From assembly GCA_003194525.1 (NCBI GenBank), contig NBIV01000424.1:1-52092 (forward strand): a stretch of DNA of 52,092 bases, in the 5' to 3' direction. The notes below the pieces were generated by a model. It ran no database searches, was not told the origin of the DNA, and saw nothing but the letters and a program-made list of their open reading frames with translations. Source of the DNA: Gracilariopsis chorda. Taxonomy: Eukaryota; Rhodophyta; Florideophyceae; Gracilariales; Gracilariaceae. Below are positions 28,901-39,306 of this stretch, in pieces (position 1 is the first letter of the stretch; the number at the start of each line of letters is the position of its first letter). The position numbers were made by a program, and so were the translations under genes.

Positions 28901-31900
28901 TCCCTCTTCTCTACCCGTACGGTGATCAGCACGAACCATTTGACATCGGCCTGTTCCTGGAGGCAAGGGACTCCACACAGCAAAGCTCAGATCTCAGCGT
29001 CAACGAGTGGAAGCTCCGAAAGCTCACCTGGGCTCAGAACGCGAAGCGACGTTTGTACTCAGACAACATCCTCCTCAACAGTGGACCGTGTATGCAGATG
29101 TGTATGCTCCGCACGCACACAAACATTGAGGACATGCGACTACGTTTCCTGGAGAGAGAACAACAGGCACGTATTGTACAAGAGCAAGAGATCCAGCAAG
29201 CACAGCAGCAAACAGGTCATGTGTCACCATCCCAGTTCGCGCAAATGGGACGCATATTTCTGCCCGACGACTCGGTCAACTCAGCAGCGTACTGGAAGAA
29301 AAAGCGCATGGATGTACAGGCGATCGTAGCGCGGAGAGGACCGCCTTCTCTGTTCATTACAATCACCATGAACATCTGGAGAGAGGACATCCAGCGCCTT
29401 GGTATGGATACCAGCAATCGGAGCGCATTTACGGCACAGAGTAAGCGCCCTCGACCGTTTGACCGACCTGATCTGATTGCAAGGGTGTACAACCAGTACG
29501 CAAACGACTTCATGAAGGACTTGGAGAAGAACTCGGAGCACATCTTCGGATTCAAGTGCCTGGGGCTTGCATCAAAGCTCGAGTTTCAGGAGCGCAATGT
29601 GCCTCATCACCACATGCTCGTGTGGCTCGAAGGAGGCGTGATTGAAGACGTTGATGTGATCGACGAGCTGATTAGTGCAGAACTTCCTCTTCCCAGTGAA
29701 GACGACGCGTTGCGTGCCCTCATTCGTTCCATGCACAGGCACCGCCACTCCACCTATTGCCGGAATCGCGCTGGGCGGTGCAAGTTTGGATACGACAGCA
29801 ATATGATTGTGCCGGAGACGTACATTGAAGAAGGCACGAATCGCGTTATTTACCGCAGAAGAAGGCAACATGACCTCAAGATTGTGCCGTACAACCCAAC
29901 TCTGACCAAGAAGTACCGCTCTCATATCAACGTAGAGCGCACGCAAGGAGGGGGCGCAGTGGCTTATCTGATGAAGTACGCGTTTAAGCAGCCCAAAGCT
30001 CAGGAGGTGGTGCTCAATGTGAGTGATGCTGATGAGACAGGCACACAAAACGAGCAGCAACAAGAGCCACAGGTGCAGAACGACATTCGTGCATACATGC
30101 GAGCGCGTGTGGTGGGCGCCGTCAATGCAGCTTGGAGACTTTTCGAGTTTCGACATGTTCACATCGTACCAAAAGTAGAGCGACTGGCCATTCACTTGGA
30201 AGGAGAGCGCACATTTCTGCTGAGAGGTCCAAACCAGCTCTTTTCTGCATCACAGCCGTCTACACTGGAGAGATACTTTGCAAGGCCCGAAGCATACGCG
30301 AACCTCGACTACCTTTCGTACTTTGAAAAAGTTCGATTGAATCGCACGCTTCCAGCCCGTGTGCTTAACCAATACGACGGAGACAGCACCCAGGTGCCCA
30401 CAGACGACTGCGATCTGCCCATGTACGTGGTAGAGCGCACGGAAGACGAGCAGTGTGTTGCAAGGATCAGAGCTGTTTCACCGTCGGACATTGAGCTATT
30501 TGCTCTGCGCTTGCTGCTCATGAATCACGGCTCGAGCTCTTATGATGACGCAAGGACTTTCAATGGACAGAAGTATGGAACGTATCGTGAAACTGCGATT
30601 GTAAGCGGACTGCTCGCGGACGGATCTGAGTTTGATATTGCATTCCAAGAAGCAGTGCAGATATACAGCACGCCCTCCGAGCTACGACGTCTGGTTGTCA
30701 TACTATACCAACAAGGCGCAGACCCAGAAAAAATGGCCGTCGAAAACTGGGAGGCAGTATGTAGTGACATACATACAGGAGATGAGCAGCAACGAAAGCA
30801 AGAAATGTATCGACGTGTGGTGGAGATCTCAGACCGGCACGGAGGACGACTGCTTCGCGATCAAAGCTTCTTCTCCCAACACCTACAGCAGGATCATACA
30901 GCATTGACTGAGGCGAATCGAGCTACAACAACTCGAGACGCACGAGTGGTGCGAAATTCGTCAACTTTGCAGTCAAGGTACGCCACCTTAAGACCTCGCC
31001 AAAGACAAGTCATTGACACCGTCATTGCCGCATTGCAACAACGACAGGCGCTGCAGGAGCGAACAAGCACTCCTGGAAACGTGTTCTTTGTCCAAGGATC
31101 CGCAGGAACCGGAAAGACATACGTGCTCAACCTCCTTCGTGATATCGTTGAGTCGGAAGGAATGCTCGCTGAAATGACTGCTACAACAGGCATTGCAGCT
31201 TCGTTGTACGAAGGTGGCCGCACTTTACATAGCCTTCTCGGACTGGGTGTAGCTGATAGGGACAGCACAAGCAGCACTACAGCCACTTTGTCAAAGTTTG
31301 GTCCCCGATCTCAACGTGCAGAACTGCTACGCGAAATACAACTGCTCGTCTTGGATGAGGCGTCCATGCTCTCACGAAAGCTCTTCGAACTCATGGATGC
31401 GTTGCTCAAAGATCTTCGCTGCAGTGGAATGGAAAAACCGCCTCCGTTTGGGGGCTTGACCATCGTTCTATCCGGCGACTACTCCCAGCTGCTTCCAGTG
31501 GTGCCGCAGGTGTACATGGAGGCCGAGCCAAGTGGTAATGTGAGACGAGTGTACACAAACATTCTCAACGAATTGCCGTGGAAGAGTGATCTGTGGACAT
31601 TGTGCTCGGTTCAAGTGCTGTACCTCACGGAACATGTACGCCAAGCGGATGATCCGGCACTTGCGTCACTGTTACGTTCCATTGCACGAAACACAATATC
31701 CAACAACGCTCCACTACCACTCAGATCTACCGGTGGCATGCAAACCGCCTACCAATTCCTGTGGAAGTGGCTCACAACACGACGCAAGGAGGATGTGGAT
31801 CTCAGCAAAATGCTCATTGCCTCCACAAATCAGTTGGTCGACGAACATAATGCGGCAGCGCTAGATCTGTTTCCTGGTGAGCGCTTCACTCTTCCGTCAG

Positions 31901-32642
31901 TGACAACCGTGCAACCTGTTCGTGGACAGAACCCGGAGTCTGACTTTGCCATTTCTATCGTCCCTGAGTTTGCATATCAGTATGCGCCTACTGGAGTACC
32001 GCCTCATAACTTGGACTTGAAGATTGGTGTGCCAGTTATGGTCATTCGGAACGTGCTGCATCCCGCTGTGGTCAACGGAAAGCTGTTCGTAGTCGTGCGT
32101 GTCGATCAATTTACGATGCAGGTGGCTCGTTTCGACGAGAACAGACAGGTGCTCGAACGACAGCTCCTGCATCGCATCGACTTCGAGTTTTCTTTCGCAG
32201 ATATTCGCATGATTCGAAGGCAGTTTCCCATTCGTCTCGCGTTTGCAGCTACCGTTCACAAAGGACAGGGAAAGACGTTGGATGGCTTGGTTGTGGATGT
32301 ACGATCCAACTTCTTCTGCGCAGGTCAGTTGTATGTCGCATTGTCGCGCGTTCGAAGGAACGACCATGTGCTGCTCCTGCATGATCCCCAGCGCACACCC
32401 TCGAATGCGCACAAAATTCATCCCATGCCTGTTCCCATCGCCAACCCAGTGCTGCCTGAAGCTATTCAATTCTGCATCCCTCCACAACCGTAATCATATC
32501 TCTTGCATTCTTCTTTCATTGAACTAAACTACTTGCTTTTCTGCTTTTGCTTTCTCCACCCTCTTTTTTCGTCACCACTGTTTATCACTCCTCCACCGCG
32601 GCGCGCAGCGCCACCCGCGGCCGAAGGCCGCTTCCTCTTGTC
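25982..32642 (+). mobile_element. H6: intact, potentially autonomous RepHel element (6661 bp)
   Basis: Same structure as H5 and very similar to it across coding and non-coding parts, so the two duplicated recently. The CAG run is interrupted (CAGCAACAGC). The leader and hairpin chain occupy 25982-27075, the TATA-like box 26879-26890, and the 3' GAA-loop hairpin 32617-32631. The leader holds no other gene. Confidence 0.88.
27076..32493 (+). CDS. RepHel transposase: HUH Rep nuclease plus Pif1-type helicase (intact)
   Basis: Second uninterrupted copy, also 1805 aa with the same domain order and residue numbers as the H5 protein: CCHC knuckle at 302-315, HUH at 843-854, Y964/Y968, Walker A at 1341-1348, DEAS at 1427-1430, YVALSRVR at 1753-1760. 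It differs from H5 by roughly a dozen substitutions, for example Tyr to His in the SLYSLRAF segment, Gln to His in LTEQVRQ, and Thr to Lys near the C-terminal NAHTIHP. It has the consensus valine in SRVRR where H5 has alanine. LTEHVRQ lies at helicase motif IV, so if only one copy is active, H6 could be weakened there. The start is supported by the in-frame upstream TAA. Confidence 0.94.
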   Translation: MTRGGRRLNSGGIRSNSGGARDNSGGARLNAGGSRQNAGGRRVGSGGARAGAGRPRREPAPPSPDELGVNESGAHVQGPIVPVVEEDEITPAPTSVAAAVSTSAAGASGSAATDLPTSCPIPGFLEFVRGLPSHIPPPPMPPPLPPMPAEQMPIAMELEEDEIIPAPSQPPPSQQPALSQAKQEEEQMPVPMEVEEDEITPAPSHPPPQPALPQAEQEEQQMSIPMEVEADEITPAPSHQPQHQPQQQLDMTVMHCAGRPDRGLYRVYYAWDSVAAQARNDPAIRASVPEFEMLPTAGQRRCGRCGEHSHTLSSCPYADWTLKIHSCKYCGCVLLGTEVTGVCCGMKRMSGWGVTFRRRHSSELVRSLHSLRAFHSHFLNLNTLFATTQLLMDMSYVTGGGPSFLRLEGNAALALPAQNQNNTRYSFLWGTGPPSLDPSHYARANFRAFIQDINGRDIVPKLYDVIKPKPDVVRERYRSMLSTHQQQQNADTTVDISMQAAEEGVVVRGYEGTRSATVSAPHAGAGPLPEDAPGGGPTMMRTLVVDPTGLYRLESEVPRLVEGTVTEEHTAVTSAAPAGAGATANAANNAQLRYRLLKPASKLAEKGTFPLLYPYGDQHEPFDIGLFLEARDSTQQSSDLSVNEWKLRKLTWAQNAKRRLYSDNILLNSGPCMQMCMLRTHTNIEDMRLRFLEREQQARIVQEQEIQQAQQQTGHVSPSQFAQMGRIFLPDDSVNSAAYWKKKRMDVQAIVARRGPPSLFITITMNIWREDIQRLGMDTSNRSAFTAQSKRPRPFDRPDLIARVYNQYANDFMKDLEKNSEHIFGFKCLGLASKLEFQERNVPHHHMLVWLEGGVIEDVDVIDELISAELPLPSEDDALRALIRSMHRHRHSTYCRNRAGRCKFGYDSNMIVPETYIEEGTNRVIYRRRRQHDLKIVPYNPTLTKKYRSHINVERTQGGGAVAYLMKYAFKQPKAQEVVLNVSDADETGTQNEQQQEPQVQNDIRAYMRARVVGAVNAAWRLFEFRHVHIVPKVERLAIHLEGERTFLLRGPNQLFSASQPSTLERYFARPEAYANLDYLSYFEKVRLNRTLPARVLNQYDGDSTQVPTDDCDLPMYVVERTEDEQCVARIRAVSPSDIELFALRLLLMNHGSSSYDDARTFNGQKYGTYRETAIVSGLLADGSEFDIAFQEAVQIYSTPSELRRLVVILYQQGADPEKMAVENWEAVCSDIHTGDEQQRKQEMYRRVVEISDRHGGRLLRDQSFFSQHLQQDHTALTEANRATTTRDARVVRNSSTLQSRYATLRPRQRQVIDTVIAALQQRQALQERTSTPGNVFFVQGSAGTGKTYVLNLLRDIVESEGMLAEMTATTGIAASLYEGGRTLHSLLGLGVADRDSTSSTTATLSKFGPRSQRAELLREIQLLVLDEASMLSRKLFELMDALLKDLRCSGMEKPPPFGGLTIVLSGDYSQLLPVVPQVYMEAEPSGNVRRVYTNILNELPWKSDLWTLCSVQVLYLTEHVRQADDPALASLLRSIARNTISNNAPLPLRSTGGMQTAYQFLWKWLTTRRKEDVDLSKMLIASTNQLVDEHNAAALDLFPGERFTLPSVTTVQPVRGQNPESDFAISIVPEFAYQYAPTGVPPHNLDLKIGVPVMVIRNVLHPAVVNGKLFVVVRVDQFTMQVARFDENRQVLERQLLHRIDFEFSFADIRMIRRQFPIRLAFAATVHKGQGKTLDGLVVDVRSNFFCAGQLYVALSRVRRNDHVLLLHDPQRTPSNAHKIHPMPVPIANPVLPEAIQFCIPPQP

Positions 32643-35600
32643 TCAACACCCCACTCTTAATGATTTACACATGTATGAGGGGGGTGTTGTTGACTGACGG
32701 GAGGCGTTGCGCCACAAAATCGCTTTGCACGCCCCCGTTTGCGCATGCAAATCGCCCATTTGGCGCAACGCCTCCCCACCATTAAAAAAATTCAGCAGCA
32801 GCAACTACAGCAGCAAAGCGTTCAGTTAATTAGCTGCTGCTGCTGCAGGTTGACTGTGCAATGGCTGCTGAATGGCTTGCAATACAATCAAATTGTAGTT
32901 CCAGCCACTCAGCAGCAGAAACCCAGCGGTTCATTCTGACACGTGGCAAATTGCACTGCGCCAGTGCATTGCACTCCAACACGTGGCAAATTGCACTGCG
33001 CCAGTGCAGTGTATACTGAAGTTTCATTGCAGACTTGCCTGCAACAGACGTATATACTGCACTGGCGCAGTGCCAAATGCATCTCGCTTGCTGACCCTAA
33101 CCACTGTTTTGCATCCCATTCAGGCTTGGCCAATAGCGCAGTGTCGTAACCTTTTGCTACTTTGGGCACTGTTTGCTGGCCTGGGACGTAGGCAAGGCCG
33201 AGCTCGTGTGCAGGTCGCCACAAGAGTAACCCACTAAGTACCACGGATCTGGGAAAAGTCAGGTGCTCCTCTGTGGTATACTGGTCGTTTGACGGCGACC
33301 AGGAAGTCTGAGGGTTTACCGGACCTAATACCAGCTTGCTGTGCAGGGTCCGGGGCGGCCGCCGTGTCGTACCTCTTGGGGCCGGAAAGCACACTTCGGT
33401 GTGTGAGTAAAGGCACAGACCAATTCTTACAACCGGACGCGGGTTAAACATCAAACGGCTTGAAAACCGGCTGGGCACACTCCGCCCGTCAGAATCCAAC
33501 AGGAGTTTATCGACAGTCCCTGTGCTGCGCACGACTGCATCGGGTAAATATAAGCCTTGCAGCAATTTGTTTTTTTAATTGCTGCATGCGACTAGGCCCG
33601 GTGGGTGCAAAGCAACAAACTGCAACCAGTTTTTTCACTTTCAACTTTGTGTTTTATTGGGAATTATTCTGGAACTCTGGCAAATTTTTTAACGGTTTAA
33701 AAACATAGAATTGTTTTTTTCTTTTCTTTGGTAAATTGAAATGACGAGAGGAGGGCGACGTCTGAACTCTGGTGGCATCCGATCTAACTCGGGAGGTGCC
33801 AGAGACAATTCTGGAGGTGCCAGGTTGAACGCAGGCGGTTCAAGGCAAAACGCTGGTGGTCGTCACGTCGGCAGTGGTGGAGCACGGGCAGGAGCTGGAA
33901 GACCCCGAAGAGAACCAGCTCCTCCATCTCCAGATGAGTTGGGCGTAAATGAGAGCGGAGCACACGTTCAAGGACCTATTGTTCCAGTGGTTGAAGAAGA
34001 CGAAATTACTCCTGCACCTACTTCGGTTGCAGCAGCAGTTAGCACAAGCGCCGCTGGAGCCAGTGGGTCTGCTGCCACAGATCTACCAACATCATGCCCA
34101 ATTCCTGGATTTCTGGAGTTTGTGAGAGGCCTTCCAAGTCACATTCCATCGCCTCCGATGCCTCCCCCTCTCCCACCGATGCCTGCAGAACAGATGCCTA
34201 TTGCAATGGAATTGGAAGAGGATGAGATCATCCCTGCCCCTCACAGCCACCGCCATCACAGCAGCCTGCTCTGTCACAAGCTAAACAAGAGGAAGAACAG
34301 ATGCCAGTCCCGATGGAAGTGGAAGAGGATGAGATCACCCCGGCTCCCTCACACCCGCCGCCGCAGCCTGCGTTGCCACAAGCTGAACAGGAAGAACAAC
34401 AGATGTCCATTCCGATGGAGGTGGAAGCGGATGAGATCACACCGGCTCCCTCACACCAGCCGCAGCATCAGCCACAGCAACAGCTTGATATGACGGTCAT
34501 GCACTGTGCTGGGCGTCCTGATCGAGGACTCTATCGCGTGTACTATGCGTGGGATTCCGTGGCAGCTCAGGCGAGGAATGATCCGGCCATCCGTACAAGC
34601 GTGCCGGAGTTTGAGATGCTTCCCACTGCAGGTCAAAGGCGATGCGGAAGATGCGGCGAACACTCACACACGCTCTCCTCCTGCCCGTACGCGGACTGGA
34701 CATTGAAAATACATAGCTGCAAGTATTGCGGCTGTGTTTTGCTTGGCACAGAGGTCACTGGAGTGTGCTGTGGAATGAAAAGAATGTCAGGATGGGGCGT
34801 CACGTTCCGCAGAAGGCATAGCAGTGAGTTGGTTCGCAGTCTTTATAGCCTGAGAGCCTTCCACAGCCATTTCCTCAACTTGAATACGCTCTTCGCGACG
34901 ACGCAAGCTGCTCATGGACATGTCGTATGTGACGGGAGGCGGTCCCTCCTTTCTCAGACTTGAGGGCAACGCAGCTTTCGCTCTGCCCGCGCAGAACCAG
35001 AACAACACGCGCTACAGCTTTCTGTGGGGTACTGGTCCGCCTTCCTTGGATCCCTCTCACTATGCGCGTGCCAATTTCCGTGCGTTCATTCAAGACATCA
35101 ACGTACGAGACATCGTGCCCAAGTTGTACGATGTGATCCAGCCCAAGCCAGACGTGGTGCGTGAGCGGTACCGATCCATGCTTAGCACGCAACAACAACA
35201 ACAAAATGCAGATACCGCCGTCGATATCAGCATGCAGGCAGCAGAAGAGGGAGTAGTCGTACGTGGTTACGAAGGAACCCGAAGTGCCACAGTCAGTGCT
35301 CCTCACGCAGGTGCTGGGCCTCTCCCTGAAGATGCTCCTGGTGGCGGGCCAACCATGATGAGAACGCTCGTCGTGGATCCAACTGGCCTGTATCGAGTGG
35401 AGTCTCAAGTACCGCGCTTGGTAGAAGGAACCGTAACCGAAGAGCACGCTGCAGTGACGATTGCTGCTGCTGCTCGAGCAGGGGCGACTGCGAATGCCGC
35501 AAACAATGCGCAAGTGCGGTACCGACTTCTAAAACCGGCTTCCAAACTTGCAGAGAAGGGCACTTTCCCTCTTCTCTACCCGTACGGGATCAGCACGAAC

Positions 35601-38600
35601 CGTTTGACATCGGCCTGTTTCCTGGATGCAAGGAACTCCACACAGCAAAGCTCAGGTCTCAGCGTCAACGAGTGGAAGCTCCGAAAGCTCACCTGGGCTC
35701 AGAACGCGAAGCGACGTTTGTACTCAGACAACATCCTCCTCAACAGTGGACCGTTGATGCAGATGTGGATGCTCCGCACGCACACAAACATTGAGGACAT
35801 GCGACTGCGTTTCCTGGAGAGAGAACAACAGGCACGTATTGTACAAGAGCAAGAAATCCAGCAAGCACAACAGCAAACAGGTCACGTGCCACAATCCCAG
35901 TTCGCGCTAATGGGACGCATATTTCTGCCCGATGACTCGGTCAACTCAGCAGCGTACTGGAAGAACAAGCGCATGGATGTACAGGCGATCGTAGGCGCGG
36001 AGAGGACCGCCTTCTCTGTTCATTACAATCACCATGAACATCTGGGAGAGGACATCCAGCGTCTTCGGTATGGATACCACCAATCGGAGCGCATTTACGG
36101 CACAGAGTAACCGCCCTCGACCGTTTGACCCACTGGATCTGATTGCAAGGGTGTACAACCAGTACGCAAACGACTTCATGAAGGACTTGAGAAGAACTCG
36201 GAGCACATCTTCGGATTGAAGTGCCTGGGGCTTGCATCAAAGCTCGAGTTTCAGGAGCGCAATGTGCCTCATCACCACATGCTCGTGTGGCTCGAAGGAG
36301 GCGTGATTGAAGACGTTGATGTGATCGACGAGCTGATTCGTGCAGAACTTCCTCTTACAGGTGAAGACGACGCGTTGCGTGCCCTCATTCGTTCCATGCA
36401 CAGGCACCGCCACTCCACCTATTGCCGGAATCGCGCTGGGCGTTGCAAGTTTGGATACGACAGCAATATGATTGTGCCGGAGACGTACATTGAAGAAGGC
36501 ACGAATCGCGTTATTTACCGCAGAAGAAGGCAACATGACCTCAAGATAGTGCCGTACAACCCAACTCTGACCAAGAAGTACCGCTCTCATATCAACGTAG
36601 AGCGCACGCAAGGAGGGGGCGCAGTGGCTTATCTGATGAAGTACGCGTTTAAGCAGCCCAAAGCTCAGGAGGTGGTGCTCAACGTGAGTGGTGCTAATGA
36701 GACAGGCACACACAACGAGCAGCAACAAGAGCCGCAGGTGCAGAACGACATTCGTGCATACATGCGAGCACGTGTGGTGGGCGCCGTCAATGCAGCTTGG
36801 AGAATTTTCGAGTTTCGACATGTTCACATCGTACCAAAAGTAGAGCGACTGGCCATTCACTTGGAAGGAGAGCGCACATTTCTGCTGAGAGGTCCCAACC
36901 AGCTTCTTTCTGCATCACAGCCGTCTACACTGGAGAGATACTTTGCAAGGCCCGAAGCATACGCAAACCTCGACTACCTTTCGTACTTTGAAAAAGTTCG
37001 ATTGTATCGCACGCTTCCAGCCCGTGTGCTTAACCAATACGACGGAGACAGCACTCAGGTGCCCACAGACGACTGCGATCCGCCCATGTACGTGGTAGAG
37101 CGCACGGACGACGAGCAGTGTGTCGCAAGGATCAGAGGTGTTTCACCTTCGGACATTGAGCTATTTGCTCTGCGCTTGCTGCTCATGAATCACGGCTCGA
37201 GCTCTTATGATGACGCAAGGACTTTCAACGGACAGCAGTATGGAACGTATCGTGAAACTGCGATTGTAAGCGGACTGCTCGCGGACGGATCTGAGTTTGA
37301 TATTGCATTCCAAGAAGCAGTGCAGATATACAGCACGCCCTCAGAGCTACGACGTCTGGTTGTCACACTATACCAACAAGGCGCAGACCCAGAAAAAATG
37401 GCCGTCGAAAACTGGGAGGCATTATGTAGTGACATACATACAGGAGATGAGCAGCAACGAAAGCAAGAAATGTATCGACGTGTGGTGGAGATCTCAGACC
37501 GGCACGGAGGACGACTGCTTCGCGATCACAGCTTCTTCTCCCAACACCTACAGCAGGATCATACAGCATTGACTGAGGCGAAATCGAGCTACAACAACTC
37601 GAGACGCACGAGTGGTGCGAAATTCGTCAACTTTGCAGTCAAGGTACGCCACCTTAAAACCTCGCCAAAGACAAGTCATTGACACCGTCATTGCCGCATT
37701 GCAACAACGACAGGCGCTGCAGGAGCGAACAAGCACTCCTGGAAACGTGTTCTTTGTGCAAGGATCCGCAGGAACCGGAAAGACATACGTGCTCAACCTC
37801 CTTCGTGATATCGTTGAGTCGGAAGGAATGCTCGCCGAAATGACTGCTACAACAGGCATTGCAGCTTCGTTGTACGAAGGTGGCCGCACTTTACATAGCC
37901 TTCTCGGACTGGGTGTAGCTGATAGGGACAGCACAAGCAGCACTACAGCCACTTTGTCAAAGTACGGTCCCCGATCTCAACGTGCAGAACTGCTACGCGA
38001 AATACAACTGCTCGTCTTGGATGAGGCGTCCATGCTCTCAAGAAAGCTCTTCGAACTCATGGATGCGTTGCTCAAAGATCTTCGCTGCAGTGGAATGGAA
38101 AACCCACCTCCGTTGGGGGCTTGACCATCGTTCTATCCGGCGACTACTCCCAGCTGCTTCCAGTGGTGCCGCAGGTGTACATGGAGGCCGAGCCAAGTGG
38201 AAATGTGAGACGAGTGTACACAAACATTCTCAACGAATTGCCGTGGAAGAGTGATCTGTGGACATTGTGCTCGGTTCAAGTGCTGTACCTCACGGAACAA
38301 GTACGCCAAGCGGATGATCCGGCATTTGCGTCGCTGTTACGTTCCATTGCACGAAACACAATATCCAACAACGCTCCACTACCACTCAGATCTACCGGTG
38401 GCATGCAAACCGCCTACCAATTCCTGTGGAAGTGGCTCACAACACGACGCAAGGAGGATGTGGATCTCAGCAAAATGCTCATTGCCTCCACAAATCAGTT
38501 GGTCGACGAACATAATGCGGCAGCGCTAGATCTGTTTCCTGGTGAGCGCTTCACTCTTCCGTCAGCGACAACCGTGCAACCTGTTCGTGGACAGAACCCG

Positions 38601-39306
38601 GAGTCTGACTTTGCCAGTTCTATCGTCCCCGAGTTTGCATATCAGTATGCGCCTACTGGAGTACCGCCTCATAACTTGGACTTGAAGATTGGTGTGCCAG
38701 TTATGGTCATTCGGAACGTGCTGCATCCCGCTGTGGTCAACGGAAAGCTGTTCGTAGTCGTGCGTGTCGATCAATTTACGATGCAGGTGGCTCGTTTCGA
38801 CGAGAACAGACAGGTGCTCGAACGACAGCTCCTGCATCGTATCGACTTCGAGTTTTCTTTCGCAGATATTCGCATGATTCGAAGGCAGTTTCCCATTCGT
38901 CTCGCGTTTGCAGCTACCGTTCACAAAGGACAGGGAAAGACGTTGGATGGCTTGTTGTGGATGTACGATCCAACTTCTTCTGCGCAGGTCAGTTGTATGT
39001 CGCATTGTCGCGCCTTCGAAAGAACGACCATGTGCTGCTCCTGCATGATCCGCAGCTTACACCCGAGAATGCGCACACAATTCATCCCATGCCTGTTCCC
39101 ATCGCCAACCCAGTGCTGCCTGAAGCTATTCAGTTCTGCATCCCTCCACAACCGTAATCATATCTCTTGCATTCTTCTTTCATTGAACTAAACTACTTGC
39201 TTTTCTGCTTTTGCTTTCTCCACCCTCTTTTTTCCTCACCGCTGTTTATCACTCCTCCACCGCGGCGCGCAGCGTCGCCCGCGGCCGAAGGCCGCTTCCT
39301 CTTGTC
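32643..39306 (+). mobile_element. H7: full-length element with a degraded gene (6664 bp)
   Basis: Complete ends and leader (32643-33740), TATA-like box at 33545-33556. The CAG run reads CAGCAGCAACTACAGCAGC. The 5' part of the element resembles H6, while after about 35.1 kb it carries H8/H9-type markers (NVRDIV, DVIQPKPD, TQQQQQNADTAVD), so it is probably a recombinant between the H5/H6 and H8/H9 types. Confidence 0.87.
33741..39157 (+). pseudogene. RepHel pseudogene with about eleven single-base indels (H7)
   Basis: Full-length homologue of the H5/H6 gene. Compared with them, single bases are lost or gained near 34238 (-1), 34907 (+1), 35587 (-1), 35620 (+1), 35994 (+1), 36044 (-1), 36065 (+1), 36188 (-1), 37580 (+1), 38113 (-1) and 38955 (-1). 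The net change is one base. Some pairs compensate each other, so short stretches are misread and the frame is then regained. All catalytic motifs are still encoded in one frame or another: HUH, AYLMKYAFK, GSAGTGKT, DEAS, VHKGQGKT. There are no nonsense substitutions. That pattern fits recent decay or residual sequencing error about equally well. Confidence 0.88.
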
